This document shows positions 24,644 to 33,301 of a DNA stretch of 64,000 nucleotides, one piece after another. The position numbers were made by a program, and so were the translations under genes. Source of the stretch: Acutalibacter sp. 1XD8-33 (lineage in GTDB: Bacteria > Bacillota > Clostridia > Oscillospirales > Acutalibacteraceae); contig NZ_RAZF01000005.1 of assembly GCF_003612555.1 (NCBI RefSeq), forward strand, positions 1 through 64,000, written 5' to 3'. The first letter of the stretch is position 1; each line of letters opens with the position of its first letter. Below the pieces are notes generated by a model, which did no database searches, was not told the origin of the DNA, and saw nothing but the letters and a program-made list of their open reading frames with translations.

Positions 24644-26485
24644 ATGACACATTACAAACATTTGAAAAAGCCCAGCCGCCGGCCGGGAATCCGCGGCCTC
24701 TGCCTGCTGCTGGCCGCGCTGACTCTTTGCGTCGGCCTGCCGGTATGGCAGCTGGGGGCGAAAGCCGCCTCCACCCCTACGAACCTGGGTCTGGCCCAGC
24801 ATGGCATCAACGCCTATAACGAGGGCTGGCAGTATTCTTATGGCGGCAAGGGCGAAACCGTGAACGGCGTGCGGGTTTCTGACTGCGCCGGCCTGATCTA
24901 TGCCTATTTCTCTGACCTGGGCGTGGGCGGGTGCATGGGCGGCGCTACAGCCCAGGCCACCCAAAACTGTATTTTCTCCGGAAATTTAGAGGACGGCATC
25001 CCCCGGATCCACGGCCTGGCCCTCACCATTTTTGAAACCGGCGATCCTGCCGACGGCTACAGCCATATCGGCATCTACATAGGCAACAATGAGTCCTGCG
25101 AAAACTCTGACTACGGTACCAATATGGTCCGGGGCAGCATCTACAACCGCAGCTGGAACTCCTGGCATCTGTTTGACAACGGCGTACTGTATCCCCGGGA
25201 GGGCTGGTATGAGTTTGACGGTAAAATGGTCCATTACAGCAATTACGAATATGACGTGAACACGGTTGTGGACGGCTATATGATCGGTCCCGACGGCTTT
25301 GCCCAGCTGGACGACGGCACGCCTGCCCCGGTGGATCCCTTCCTTCTCAGCGACAGCTATGTCTCCGCAGAGGAAGTTCGCACCTGGCTCTCCACCAATG
25401 GCTGGAGCGGCACCGACGACCCCAATCAGACCAATTTTGACTATAACGCCACTGTCTCCCACTCCTCTGTGAACCTGCGCAGCCAACCCACCACCCAGTC
25501 CTCTGTGGTGTCCCTCCTCTCCAAGGGTGCCCGGCTGAAGCTAGGGGCGGCAATTCAGGGCAGCGCGGTTTCCATAGACGGCAGGACCTCGGACATCTGG
25601 TATCCCGCCACAACTTCCCGGGGCCAAGAGGGGTATATCTCCGCCCTGCTGGTGGAGCTGAGCGTAACGGCCCCCATCATCACCAGTGACGGGGAAAGCG
25701 TTGCCATGATGGCCGGCGATGGTTTCGATATCTATTATACCACCGATGGTACAGAGCCCACGCAGGACAGCACTCCCTATGTTTCCCCTGTGTATCAGCT
25801 GCGCTGTACATATAAGGCCATTGCTGTTCGGGACGGCGTTGCCGGTCCTGTTTCCACCGCCACCGTTATGGGCAACGGTGCTGTTTTCAACGACTTCGCC
25901 TATGACCAATGGTATGCGGAGGCCGTGGATCAGGCCGTGTGCCTAGGGCTGTTCGGCGGTACCGGAGGCGGAAAATTTTCTCCCAAGACTAAGCTCTCCC
26001 GGGCGCAATTTGTGAAGGTTTTGGCCAACCTTTCCGGAGAGGATGTAAGCGGCTATGAGTTTGCGGACAAGCTCTCCGCCTTTGAGGACGTGCCCGCCAA
26101 CGCCTACTATTATCACCAGCTGGCCTGGGCTGTCAGCATCGGCGTGGTGAGCCCGAGCAAGACCTTCAATCCCAACGGAGAAATCTCCCGGGAACAGGTC
26201 TGCGCCATGCTAGACCGCTATCTGGCCTACACAGGGATCGACACCACGGATATAGGTAGTAATTTCGGGGAGCCTTTCAGCGATGACCAGGAGATCAGCT
26301 CCTGGGCCAAGGATGCCGTCTACCGGATGCGCAGCTTGGGCGTTGTCAACGGCGTGGGTGAAAACCGGTTTAATCCTAAGGGCAGCTCCGACCGGTCGGT
26401 AGCCTGCACTATGATGGTGAACTTCCGCAAATATGTGCTCTCTCTGGACAGCAGTGCCGGAGATAATCTTCCCGCCGAAAAGTAA
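24644..26485 (+). CDS. NlpC/P60-like SLH surface protein with SH3 and chitobiase-C domains
   Basis: Exported 613-residue protein. Signal peptide about 1-43 (cut near AKAAS). An NlpC/P60-type peptidase domain follows, with Cys81 in RVSDCAGLIYAYF and His141 in YSHIGIYIGNN; an SH3b-like segment (SSVNLRSQPTTQSS, about 270-345); a chitobiase/CHB_HEX-like strand domain (YYTTDGTEPTQDS, about 355-405); and three C-terminal SLH repeats (about 420-605). It would be a wall-anchored peptidoglycan hydrolase. The frame opens at 24491, but the ATG at 24644 with a GAGAGG site yields the signal peptide. A terminator follows at 26524. Confidence 0.88.
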   Translation: MTHYKHLKKPSRRPGIRGLCLLLAALTLCVGLPVWQLGAKAASTPTNLGLAQHGINAYNEGWQYSYGGKGETVNGVRVSDCAGLIYAYFSDLGVGGCMGGATAQATQNCIFSGNLEDGIPRIHGLALTIFETGDPADGYSHIGIYIGNNESCENSDYGTNMVRGSIYNRSWNSWHLFDNGVLYPREGWYEFDGKMVHYSNYEYDVNTVVDGYMIGPDGFAQLDDGTPAPVDPFLLSDSYVSAEEVRTWLSTNGWSGTDDPNQTNFDYNATVSHSSVNLRSQPTTQSSVVSLLSKGARLKLGAAIQGSAVSIDGRTSDIWYPATTSRGQEGYISALLVELSVTAPIITSDGESVAMMAGDGFDIYYTTDGTEPTQDSTPYVSPVYQLRCTYKAIAVRDGVAGPVSTATVMGNGAVFNDFAYDQWYAEAVDQAVCLGLFGGTGGGKFSPKTKLSRAQFVKVLANLSGEDVSGYEFADKLSAFEDVPANAYYYHQLAWAVSIGVVSPSKTFNPNGEISREQVCAMLDRYLAYTGIDTTDIGSNFGEPFSDDQEISSWAKDAVYRMRSLGVVNGVGENRFNPKGSSDRSVACTMMVNFRKYVLSLDSSAGDNLPAEK

Positions 26486-26523
26486 TTCTTTTGATAATAT
26501 GAGCCTATAGATTCCCCCTAGAG

Positions 26524-26566
26524 AAACCCGCCGCACAGTATTTTCGTCTGCACGGCGGGTTTTCTT
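26524..26566 (+). terminator. Rho-independent terminator after the NlpC/P60 SLH gene
   Basis: AAACCCGCCG pairs with CGGCGGGTTT around a 19-nt loop, then TTTCTTCT. Confidence 0.85.
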
Positions 26567-26587
26567 CTGTTCATTCAGACCCTGCAT

Positions 26588-26686
26588 TATAAGTAAACGC
26601 ACTTCAAGCTGGGTGGCTGAGGCGGTTGTGGCCTCCCCGCCTGGTTCAAAAGAGGTATTCTACCCCTTTTGAACTGCGTTAACTAT
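26588..26686 (-). repeat. Family-A palindromic repeat, copy A2 (inverted)
   Basis: About 99 bp, opposite in orientation to A1 and A3. It starts TATAAGTAAACGCA and ends TGCGTTAACTAT. The GGTTCAAAAGAGGT/CCCCTTTTGAAC hairpin is intact, while the third hairpin is shortened. Its end overlaps the stop codon of the AraC-type gene at 26683. Confidence 0.75.
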
Positions 26687-27570
26687 ATTTGCTCTTTTCG
26701 TTCCACCGGAACCCACACCTCATAATAGCGCTTTTTCTTCCGCTGCTCTTTGTCCGTCCACAGATGATAAACCTCTATGACCAGATCCCCTTTCTGCCGG
26801 TAGTCTGAAGCCGGAAACCAGGCCTGGAAAATCTCCTCAAAAGCCCTGGGAATCTCCTCCCAAGCCAATCCCCCGGGCTTTGTGCGGAAAGCCGCGTATG
26901 TCCCCGCCGGAATGGTCTGAATCTCCAGCATGTCAGGCGCCTTTACCCAAGACTTTTCCCGGGCAATCAGATAGCGCCCCTTCTGCCATAAGCCATACCA
27001 CACGCCATCCATCGCCTGACTACCCGGCTGATTCCACTGAGCCTGGCTGATCTTCCCCGGTACGTCCTCCTCCAGCTCCGACCACATCTTATTCCGCAGC
27101 TCCTCCCGGCTCCGATATCCCCTTCCCTCAAAGGCCCGGCTGATCCCGTAAATCTTCAATTCAGGCAGTTCCGTCATCCGCATGTCCATCTCATCCGCTC
27201 CTATAATTTTTATTTGGAAGGAAGCCGGAAAACACGTTTTCAGCCAGCCGTCTCCTTTCCGGTAGGCAGTTGGCGTGAGTCCGTGCTGTCTGGCAAAGGC
27301 CCGAGAAAATGCGTCTACGCTGTCATAGCCATACTTTAGGGCTATATCAATTACCCGGGCCTCTGTCTCCCCCAGATCCATAGCAGCCAGGGTCAGCCTG
27401 CGGCAGCGGATATATTCCTTCACCGTCATGCCGGTCATATAGCTGAAAAAACGGGCAAACCCATCTGCCGAAACGCAGGCCAGCCGCGCAGCCTCTTCCA
27501 GATCCACATCGCCGGTCAGGCTGCTTTCGATATAGGCCATCGCCCTGTTAAGCCCTTTCAGCATATTCAT
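26683..27570 (-). CDS. AraC-family regulator with GyrI-like effector domain
   Basis: Rob/TipA-style transcription factor of 295 residues. The N-terminal AraC double helix-turn-helix (about 1-110) includes DLEEAARLACVSADGFARFF and the second helix pair ending DAFSRAFARQHGLTPTAYR. The C-terminal half (about 135-290) looks like a GyrI/BacR small-molecule-binding domain (IPAGTYAAFRTKPGG). GGAGGTGAAACG fixes the start at the ATG at 27570. The frame remains open upstream with protein-like sequence (FDYDKYWEGIAEVFPDG) as far as repeat A3. The gene is bracketed by inverted family-A copies, and its TAG stop lies in A2. No effector gene is adjacent. Confidence 0.85.
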   Translation of the reverse strand: MNMLKGLNRAMAYIESSLTGDVDLEEAARLACVSADGFARFFSYMTGMTVKEYIRCRRLTLAAMDLGETEARVIDIALKYGYDSVDAFSRAFARQHGLTPTAYRKGDGWLKTCFPASFQIKIIGADEMDMRMTELPELKIYGISRAFEGRGYRSREELRNKMWSELEEDVPGKISQAQWNQPGSQAMDGVWYGLWQKGRYLIAREKSWVKAPDMLEIQTIPAGTYAAFRTKPGGLAWEEIPRAFEEIFQAWFPASDYRQKGDLVIEVYHLWTDKEQRKKKRYYEVWVPVERKEQI

Positions 27571-27682
27571 TCGTTTCACCTCCATCTCCCGTAAACGCAT
27601 TGGAAACCCTTCGGGCCTCAAGGGGGCGGCCCCGTCCGGAAAGACTTCCGCGATTCCTTCCCAGTATTTGTCATAGTCAAAT

Positions 27683-27805
27683 ATAGTTAACGCAGTTCAA
27701 AAGAGGTATCCTATCTCTTTTGAACCAGGTGGGGAGGTCACGACCTCCTCAGCCGCCCAGCTTGAAAATCGGTATATACCGATTTTCAAGTGCGTTTACT
27801 TATAG
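27683..27805 (+). repeat. Family-A palindromic repeat, copy A3 (best-preserved)
   Basis: About 123 bp. Left terminal repeat ATAGTTAACGCA, right TGCGTTTACTTATAG. Three stem-loops: GTTCAAAAGAG / CTCTTTTGAAC, GGAGGTCacGACCTCC, and the perfect 30-nt palindrome CTTGAAAATCGGTAT with its complement. It lies upstream of the AraC-type gene. Confidence 0.8.
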
Positions 27806-27909
27806 CCTCTGAAAAGGCTCTTTTCGAGTTAATTGACTATAACAATACTCATTTTATCAAGAAACTTTTCTCTCTGCCCGACTTTTTCCCGGCGGAATCC
27901 GCAATTTCA

Positions 27910-27948
27910 AGGAAAAGCGCCGTCAAGGATTTCCTCCCCTGACGGCGC
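27910..27948 (-). terminator. Rho-independent terminator of the opp operon
   Basis: On the minus strand GCGCCGTCA pairs with TGACGGCGC around a 14-nt loop, followed by TTTTCC. It lies just past the last gene of the operon. Confidence 0.8.
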
Positions 27949-27961
27949 GTCCGCGTCCAAA

Positions 27962-29239
27962 TTATTCTTCCTTCCAGGCTTCCTCCCGGTACAGAGCCTT
28001 CTCCCCTTCACCGGTATAAAGTTCGTTCAGGGACAAATCCGGCTGGCTATGGAACACAACCCGGTCCTCAATGGTCACCACTTCCCGGTCCTCCCGGCGG
28101 AGTTTCCTCAGGAGATCCCGACTCAGAGTATCGCCAATGAATACCGGCGCGGCCTCCAGGGCCATTTCCGCACAGCTGTCCTCAGGTGAATAAACCAACA
28201 GGGTATCTACCGCGGCACGACAAAAGCCATCGGCGCCGTCAAGATAAGTATGGCGCAAAGTGCCATCCTTCAGCACGTAGCTCCGGTTTCCATCCTCTTC
28301 CTTAATGGGAAAGGTCCGGAAATTCACGAGATTCACCGGTTCGTCAAAGACAATCTGGGCCGCTGTTATCACCCCGCCATCATACCAGTCAAAAAGGCGG
28401 TATCCGAAATTCCCCACGGCCCCGCCTAAGCTCCGGGTGTACCCGTCATAGCTGGTGAGGATGCCGGAAGTAAATCCCTGCTCCATCAAGGTATCCGCCA
28501 GAAAATCTGCCACAAAGGCATTGCGCAGCCAACCAAAATCCAGATAGCTCTCCCGGCCCGCCTCCTGGGCATAGCTGCGGTACTCCTCGGAGACGTTCAG
28601 CCGCAGCCGGTTCTCTCCCAGCAGTTCCACCTGCACATGGGCGGGATCCGCCGCAAAAGCGGCCAGCTCCCGGTAAAACGCCGCTGTTTCCGGATTTTGG
28701 TAGGGATCGAAATCATAGGTTTCCCAATCCTCTTGGCAGAAAAACAGATCTTGATAGAGCGAAAAGAGCGGGCCCATATATACCACCCGGCTGTCCTGAT
28801 CCCCCATAGATTGAAAGGCCTGATACAGCACCGGGTCCACCTCAATCTCTTCATTGGGATGCTGGTTGATATAGTACAGGTTCCGCAAATCCTCAAAAGA
28901 TTCCGTGGTGGTGAACAGCTGGTAGGCTTTCACTGCCGCATCGCTATATGCGAACCGCACCTTTCGAAGCTCATCAGAACCTGCCATACCGCCTTTTTCC
29001 AGCAGATATTCAAAGGTAAACTCGCTGCCGCAATGAATCTGGTCGGAGACGGCCTCTACCGTCATCCATCCCGCATCTGTGCTGAGAAGAGAATAAACGC
29101 CATAGCTCAACCCGCTTACCCCTACCACCAGGCAAAGAAGGAATAGGACCATGCGCCGGCCAAAATTCTTCTCTGAAATCTGGATTCGTTCCACTGGCCT
29201 TGGTTCTGGAGGCCGCCTGTCCCTTGCCGCACGTCTCAT
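27962..29239 (-). CDS. Membrane-anchored protein with degenerate ApbE-like fold, end of opp operon
   Basis: A 425-residue protein with a short basic cytoplasmic N-terminus, one membrane helix (about 30-52) and a large outside domain. I do not recognise it fully. The stretch YLDFGWLRNAFVADFLADTL then GFTSGILTSYDGYTRSLGG follows the pattern of ApbE flavin transferases (LDLGGIAKGYAVD...GG.I..LG), but the glycines and Lys that bind FAD are replaced, so flavinylation activity is doubtful. The ATG follows the oppF stop with no gap, which implies translational coupling and a role tied to the transporter, perhaps as a scaffold or substrate-handling subunit. ApbE relationship is inference. Confidence 0.5.
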   Translation of the reverse strand: MRRAARDRRPPEPRPVERIQISEKNFGRRMVLFLLCLVVGVSGLSYGVYSLLSTDAGWMTVEAVSDQIHCGSEFTFEYLLEKGGMAGSDELRKVRFAYSDAAVKAYQLFTTTESFEDLRNLYYINQHPNEEIEVDPVLYQAFQSMGDQDSRVVYMGPLFSLYQDLFFCQEDWETYDFDPYQNPETAAFYRELAAFAADPAHVQVELLGENRLRLNVSEEYRSYAQEAGRESYLDFGWLRNAFVADFLADTLMEQGFTSGILTSYDGYTRSLGGAVGNFGYRLFDWYDGGVITAAQIVFDEPVNLVNFRTFPIKEEDGNRSYVLKDGTLRHTYLDGADGFCRAAVDTLLVYSPEDSCAEMALEAAPVFIGDTLSRDLLRKLRREDREVVTIEDRVVFHSQPDLSLNELYTGEGEKALYREEAWKEE

Positions 29240-30547
29240 TTATAGGAGGACGGCTGCCAGCAGAGCCAGCAAGAACACGAGAACGGCCACCCCAAGAATG
29301 CAGAAGCCAATCTTCGCCCCCTGCTTACAGGCTTTGTAGTTCTTCATGTAGTTATGCCTGCGGAAGAGCACCGCTCCGATAGCGCCAAATACCGGTAAAA
29401 GCAGGGAAAGGACCAAATACCAGATATTTCCCGTATCATGCAAGGGGGCGCTGAGAATTTTGCTGGTGTCCACAACATCCTCCGGATTTTCTTCCGGAAC
29501 GGCTTCCCCGGGCTTGCGGATGGTAATGCTCTTCATCGGCACTCCCCGCTCACGAACCGCGCGGTATTCTTCCAGTTCCTTCTCGTTTCCATAGACATAG
29601 TGGTTGTGGCCAATATCTGTGAGCACCGGCTTGTTAACCGAATAGTCGTGAATCGATGGGTCATAGGTAAAGAGCACCTTGTTCTTTTCCAGCTGGGGAT
29701 CGGGAATGGGAATGGCGGAAATCAAGGAGCGGGTATAGGGGTGCAGGGGGAAGTCAAACAGCTCTTCCGCATCCGCGACCTCTACAATATTTCCCTTATA
29801 AATAACGCCAATTCTGTCTGAAATGAACCGCACGATCGACAGGTCGTGGGCAATAAACAGATATGTTACATCCCGTTCCTGCTGGAACTTTTTCAACAGG
29901 TTAAGAACCTGGGCGCGGATGGACACATCCAGAGCGGAAATGGGCTCGTCTGCCACAACCAGCTCGGGTTCCATCACCATGGCCCGGGCCAGACCAATGC
30001 GCTGGCGTTGGCCGCCGGAAAACTCGTGGGGATAGCGGGTCAAATGCTCGGGCAGCAGGCCTACCTCGGTAATCATGTTACGCACCTTTGCCACACGGTC
30101 CGCCTCGTTTTCAAAGAGGTGGAAATTGTAAAGGCCCTCGGATACAATATAGTCCACGGTAGCGCGTTCATTCAAGGAAGCCGCAGGGTCCTGGAACACC
30201 ATCTGAATATTCCGGATTACGTCCCTGTCCAGAGAATGGGGAATTTTTCCCGAAATAGGCACGCCCTTGTAAAGGATCTGGCCCGCGGCACAGGGATTTA
30301 CCCGGATTACCGCCCGGCCAATGGTGGTCTTGCCTGAACCGGACTCGCCCACCAGGGAAAAGGTCTCCCCTTTATAAATATCAAAAGAAGCATCCTTAAC
30401 GGCCCGAACCGCAGAGTCGCCTTTCCCAAAAGTAATGTCCACATTCTGAACAGAAAGTAGGATTTCACGGCCTGTTTTGGGGTCAATCGGCCCATGCTCG
30501 GGCAAATGGCGCACTTTTGTATCGGATGCAGCAGTAGTCGTTAGCAT
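29240..30547 (-). CDS. oppF: Oligopeptide ABC transporter ATPase (OppF-like) with C-terminal membrane tail
   Basis: Second ATPase of the peptide importer, 435 residues against about 320 usually. Walker A is GESGSGKTT (about 67-75), Q-loop VFQDP (117-121), signature FSGGQRQR (176-183), Walker B LVVADEP (196-202) and switch His in IAHD. After the normal OppF end comes an acidic linker ([10 protein letters not shown]) and two predicted membrane helices at about 375-395 and 412-433. A membrane-inserted nucleotide-binding subunit is unusual for this family. It lies 12 nt after oppD. Confidence 0.9.
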   Translation of the reverse strand: MLTTTAASDTKVRHLPEHGPIDPKTGREILLSVQNVDITFGKGDSAVRAVKDASFDIYKGETFSLVGESGSGKTTIGRAVIRVNPCAAGQILYKGVPISGKIPHSLDRDVIRNIQMVFQDPAASLNERATVDYIVSEGLYNFHLFENEADRVAKVRNMITEVGLLPEHLTRYPHEFSGGQRQRIGLARAMVMEPELVVADEPISALDVSIRAQVLNLLKKFQQERDVTYLFIAHDLSIVRFISDRIGVIYKGNIVEVADAEELFDFPLHPYTRSLISAIPIPDPQLEKNKVLFTYDPSIHDYSVNKPVLTDIGHNHYVYGNEKELEEYRAVRERGVPMKSITIRKPGEAVPEENPEDVVDTSKILSAPLHDTGNIWYLVLSLLLPVFGAIGAVLFRRHNYMKNYKACKQGAKIGFCILGVAVLVFLLALLAAVLL

Positions 30548-30559
30548 AAGCGGGCCCTC

Positions 30560-32296
30560 CTATATATTGAAAGCTCGCATGAGCTTCTCGTGGATATCTT
30601 GAATCATCTCAGGCTTTTCGATCTTGGGCGCACGGGGGTCCAGCAGCCAAGTTTTGGCAAAGTGAGTCTCCGTCACCGGGAACATAGGAGGCTCCATCAA
30701 AGTATCCAGCTTCAGGCAATAGGGATTCCGAGGGGCAAAGGGATCGCCAATAATCTGATTATACAGTGAGGGGGGCGTACCCGTGATGGAATAGAGTTTC
30801 GTATTTCTCTGGGCCAGCTGAGGCAGGCTGGAGAGCAGCGCCCAGGTATAAGGATGCCTGGGGTCATAGAAAACCTCGTCCACCTTGCCCAGCTCTACAA
30901 TCTGGCCGGCATAGAGCACCGCTACCCGGTCCGCTACGTTGGCCACCACACCCAGGTCGTGGGTAATAAACACGATGGTATAGTTGAACTCCTTTTGCAG
31001 ATCCTTCAAGAGCTTGATGATCTGGGCCTGGATGGTCACGTCCAGGGCCGTTGTTGGCTCGTCGCAAATGAGGATTTTAGGCTGGCATGAGAGGGCGATG
31101 GCGATGACGATGCGCTGGCGCATACCGCCGGAATATTGGAAGGGGTAGTCGTCAAAGCGGGCCTCCGGGTTGGGGATCCCCACCTTGTGCATCAACTCAA
31201 TGGCCCGGGCCCGAGCCTCCACCTCAGAGCAATTCTGGTGCTTTAAGATAATCGAGGTAATCTGCTTGCCAATGGTGATGATGGGATTCAGAGAGGTCAT
31301 GGGGTCCTGGAACACCGTGGCGATCCGCCGGCCCCGGATCTGTCCCCAGTCGCCGGCATACTTCACGTTGGCCAGGTTCAGGGTGCAGGTCCCGTGAAGG
31401 GTATCCGATGTCTCGTCCAAATAGCGCACTCGGAAAACCACCCGGTCGAAGATGGCGTCGTCCTGGGGATTCACCCCCAGTTCCATGGCTTTTTTCATCT
31501 CTTTCAGCAGCTTCTGAATCAGGCTCACCCGCTTATGGAAGGGATACCGGCCCACAGAAAGATAAATTTCCTTTGCCAGAATTTCGTTGCGCTTTTTTGC
31601 CTCTGAAGAGACGACCCCAGCGGTTTCCTTGGCATATTGGGCTTTGAGCTCCTCCATGCGCTTATTGTAGCCGGCATTATAACTGGCATCTGTTTTAACC
31701 GCAGCGGAATTTGCCTTTATCTTGCCGTCAAACTCCCCTTTGATCCGCTTGATCTCATTATCCAGGCCTGTGATTTCCCGTCCCAGCTCCTTAATACGGG
31801 CTTTGTCGGTCCGGGCATCCAGAGTCTGCTTCAGGTTGAAAGCCTCCGCTCGCTTGAACTCCAAATCCTTCACTTTTTCCTCGAACGCATTCCGGTCCTC
31901 ATTGCTTACGGACATTTTCCGCCTGCGCTCGCTTTCCAGCTCCTTCATCTTCTTGAAGGTTTCCGCGCCAAGTTCCAGCTTGGCGTATTCGTCCAGCTTT
32001 TTCTCAATATTCCGAACGGTGTTCCGGGCCGTCCCTCTCAGCTTCACATGGGTATCGGCCAATTCGTCGTCATTGAAAATAATGCTGCCTTTGTCGATAA
32101 AGCCGTTGGAATCCAGCATTCCGGCAAATGTCTTGGTGAAAACCGACTTGCCGGAGCCCGATTCTCCCACAATGGCGATGGACTCATTTTCATAAATGTC
32201 CAGGGAAATTCCTCGGATCGCGGTAAGAATGCGGCCGCGCACCCGGAATTTCACTTCCAAATCTTTCACAGAAAGCAGGACCTTCTTGTCTTCCAT
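30560..32296 (-). CDS. oppD: Oligopeptide ABC transporter ATPase (OppD-like) with large coiled-coil insertion
   Basis: First ATPase of the peptide importer, 578 residues against about 330-350 for typical OppD. Walker A GESGSGKS is at 44-51, but the Q-loop VFQDP only at 328-332. Between them an insert of about 240 residues (roughly 80-318) is rich in Lys/Glu, with helical heptad-like stretches (KKLDEYAKLELG, RIKELGREITGLDNEIKRIK). Signature SGGMRQR (389-395), Walker B ILICDEP (408-414) and the TPPSL C-terminal motif are normal. The frame is uninterrupted and the catalytic motifs are intact, so the insert is tolerated. It may reach a cytosolic partner. Confidence 0.9.
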   Translation of the reverse strand: MEDKKVLLSVKDLEVKFRVRGRILTAIRGISLDIYENESIAIVGESGSGKSVFTKTFAGMLDSNGFIDKGSIIFNDDELADTHVKLRGTARNTVRNIEKKLDEYAKLELGAETFKKMKELESERRRKMSVSNEDRNAFEEKVKDLEFKRAEAFNLKQTLDARTDKARIKELGREITGLDNEIKRIKGEFDGKIKANSAAVKTDASYNAGYNKRMEELKAQYAKETAGVVSSEAKKRNEILAKEIYLSVGRYPFHKRVSLIQKLLKEMKKAMELGVNPQDDAIFDRVVFRVRYLDETSDTLHGTCTLNLANVKYAGDWGQIRGRRIATVFQDPMTSLNPIITIGKQITSIILKHQNCSEVEARARAIELMHKVGIPNPEARFDDYPFQYSGGMRQRIVIAIALSCQPKILICDEPTTALDVTIQAQIIKLLKDLQKEFNYTIVFITHDLGVVANVADRVAVLYAGQIVELGKVDEVFYDPRHPYTWALLSSLPQLAQRNTKLYSITGTPPSLYNQIIGDPFAPRNPYCLKLDTLMEPPMFPVTETHFAKTWLLDPRAPKIEKPEMIQDIHEKLMRAFNI

Positions 32297-32308
32297 GCGT
32301 AGCCCTCC

Positions 32309-33286
32309 TTACATATGGGTCCTGGGGTCAGACGCATCGCCCAGGTTCTGGCCTGCTACATACAATACGACGGTGATAATGGAGGCCACCACAACTGGGC
32401 TCCAAAACTCAAACTGCCAGCCATTGGTAAGCATGGCGGGCTCCGCCTCATAAATCAGCTTGCCCAGGGACATATCCGAAAGGCCAATGCCGATATAGCT
32501 GAGGAACACCTCATAGGAGATATAAGAGGGGATTTCCGCCGCGGCCAAGGTCACGATGAAGGAGGTCAGGAAGGGCAGAATATTCCGCAGGGCAATCCGC
32601 GTAATGGGAGTTCCCAGGCACTTTGAAGCCAGATTATACTCCCGGTCCCGGATGATGATAACCTGGACGCGGATGGAATAGGCGATTCCCAGCCAGCCTG
32701 TCACCGTCAGGGCAAAAACCATGGTCCAGAAACTGGCTGAAAGCACCAGCACCAGCACGGAAATCAGCAGAATATAGGGCACATTGGCGACGATATTGTA
32801 GATCTCCATCATAATGGCGTCCATCTTCTTGGAGAAGCCCCAGACCGCTCCCAACAGAATGCCGATGGTCATATTGATCAGCGCGCAGATCAAGGCCAGG
32901 GAAATGGAGATTCGGGAGCCAACCCAGATGGTGTCAAAGGTGGGGTCGCCAGCGGCGCCGGCACCCAGAATCCAATGGAGGTTAAACCCAAATTTCTGCA
33001 TGGCGTCCAAAGGCATCAGATGCTTCGACTGGGCGTCCGCCAGATTGGCGTAACGGTCGTAGCTAATCAGAGAGGGGTACACGTAGGCGAAAAGAATAAT
33101 CACTGCCAGAAGTCCCAGAATGATAATATTGATCTTTTTCTTGAAGAACACCCGGAATACGGACTGCCAGTAGGAATAGCGGGGAGCCGTAATTTTTTCA
33201 CTTTCCTCGTCGCTGTGGGTGACCAGAGAGAAGAGCTCCTGCTCTGGCACGCCCAGCGAGCTTACATTTGTCAATTCGGATTTCAT
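32309..33286 (-). CDS. oppC: Oligopeptide ABC transporter permease (OppC-like)
   Basis: Membrane permease of 325 residues. A cytosolic N-terminal tail precedes helix 1 (about 53-72); five further helices follow. The EAA-type loop that docks to the ATPases is visible around EYNLASKCLGTPITRIALRN. The frame starts with TTG at 33301, but GGGAGGT is placed for the ATG at 33286, which is the better start. Spacing to oppB and oppD is 12-15 nt, typical of one operon. Confidence 0.9.
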   Translation of the reverse strand: MKSELTNVSSLGVPEQELFSLVTHSDEESEKITAPRYSYWQSVFRVFFKKKINIIILGLLAVIILFAYVYPSLISYDRYANLADAQSKHLMPLDAMQKFGFNLHWILGAGAAGDPTFDTIWVGSRISISLALICALINMTIGILLGAVWGFSKKMDAIMMEIYNIVANVPYILLISVLVLVLSASFWTMVFALTVTGWLGIAYSIRVQVIIIRDREYNLASKCLGTPITRIALRNILPFLTSFIVTLAAAEIPSYISYEVFLSYIGIGLSDMSLGKLIYEAEPAMLTNGWQFEFWSPVVVASIITVVLYVAGQNLGDASDPRTHM

Positions 33287-33301
33287 TATTCTACCTCCCA
33301 A

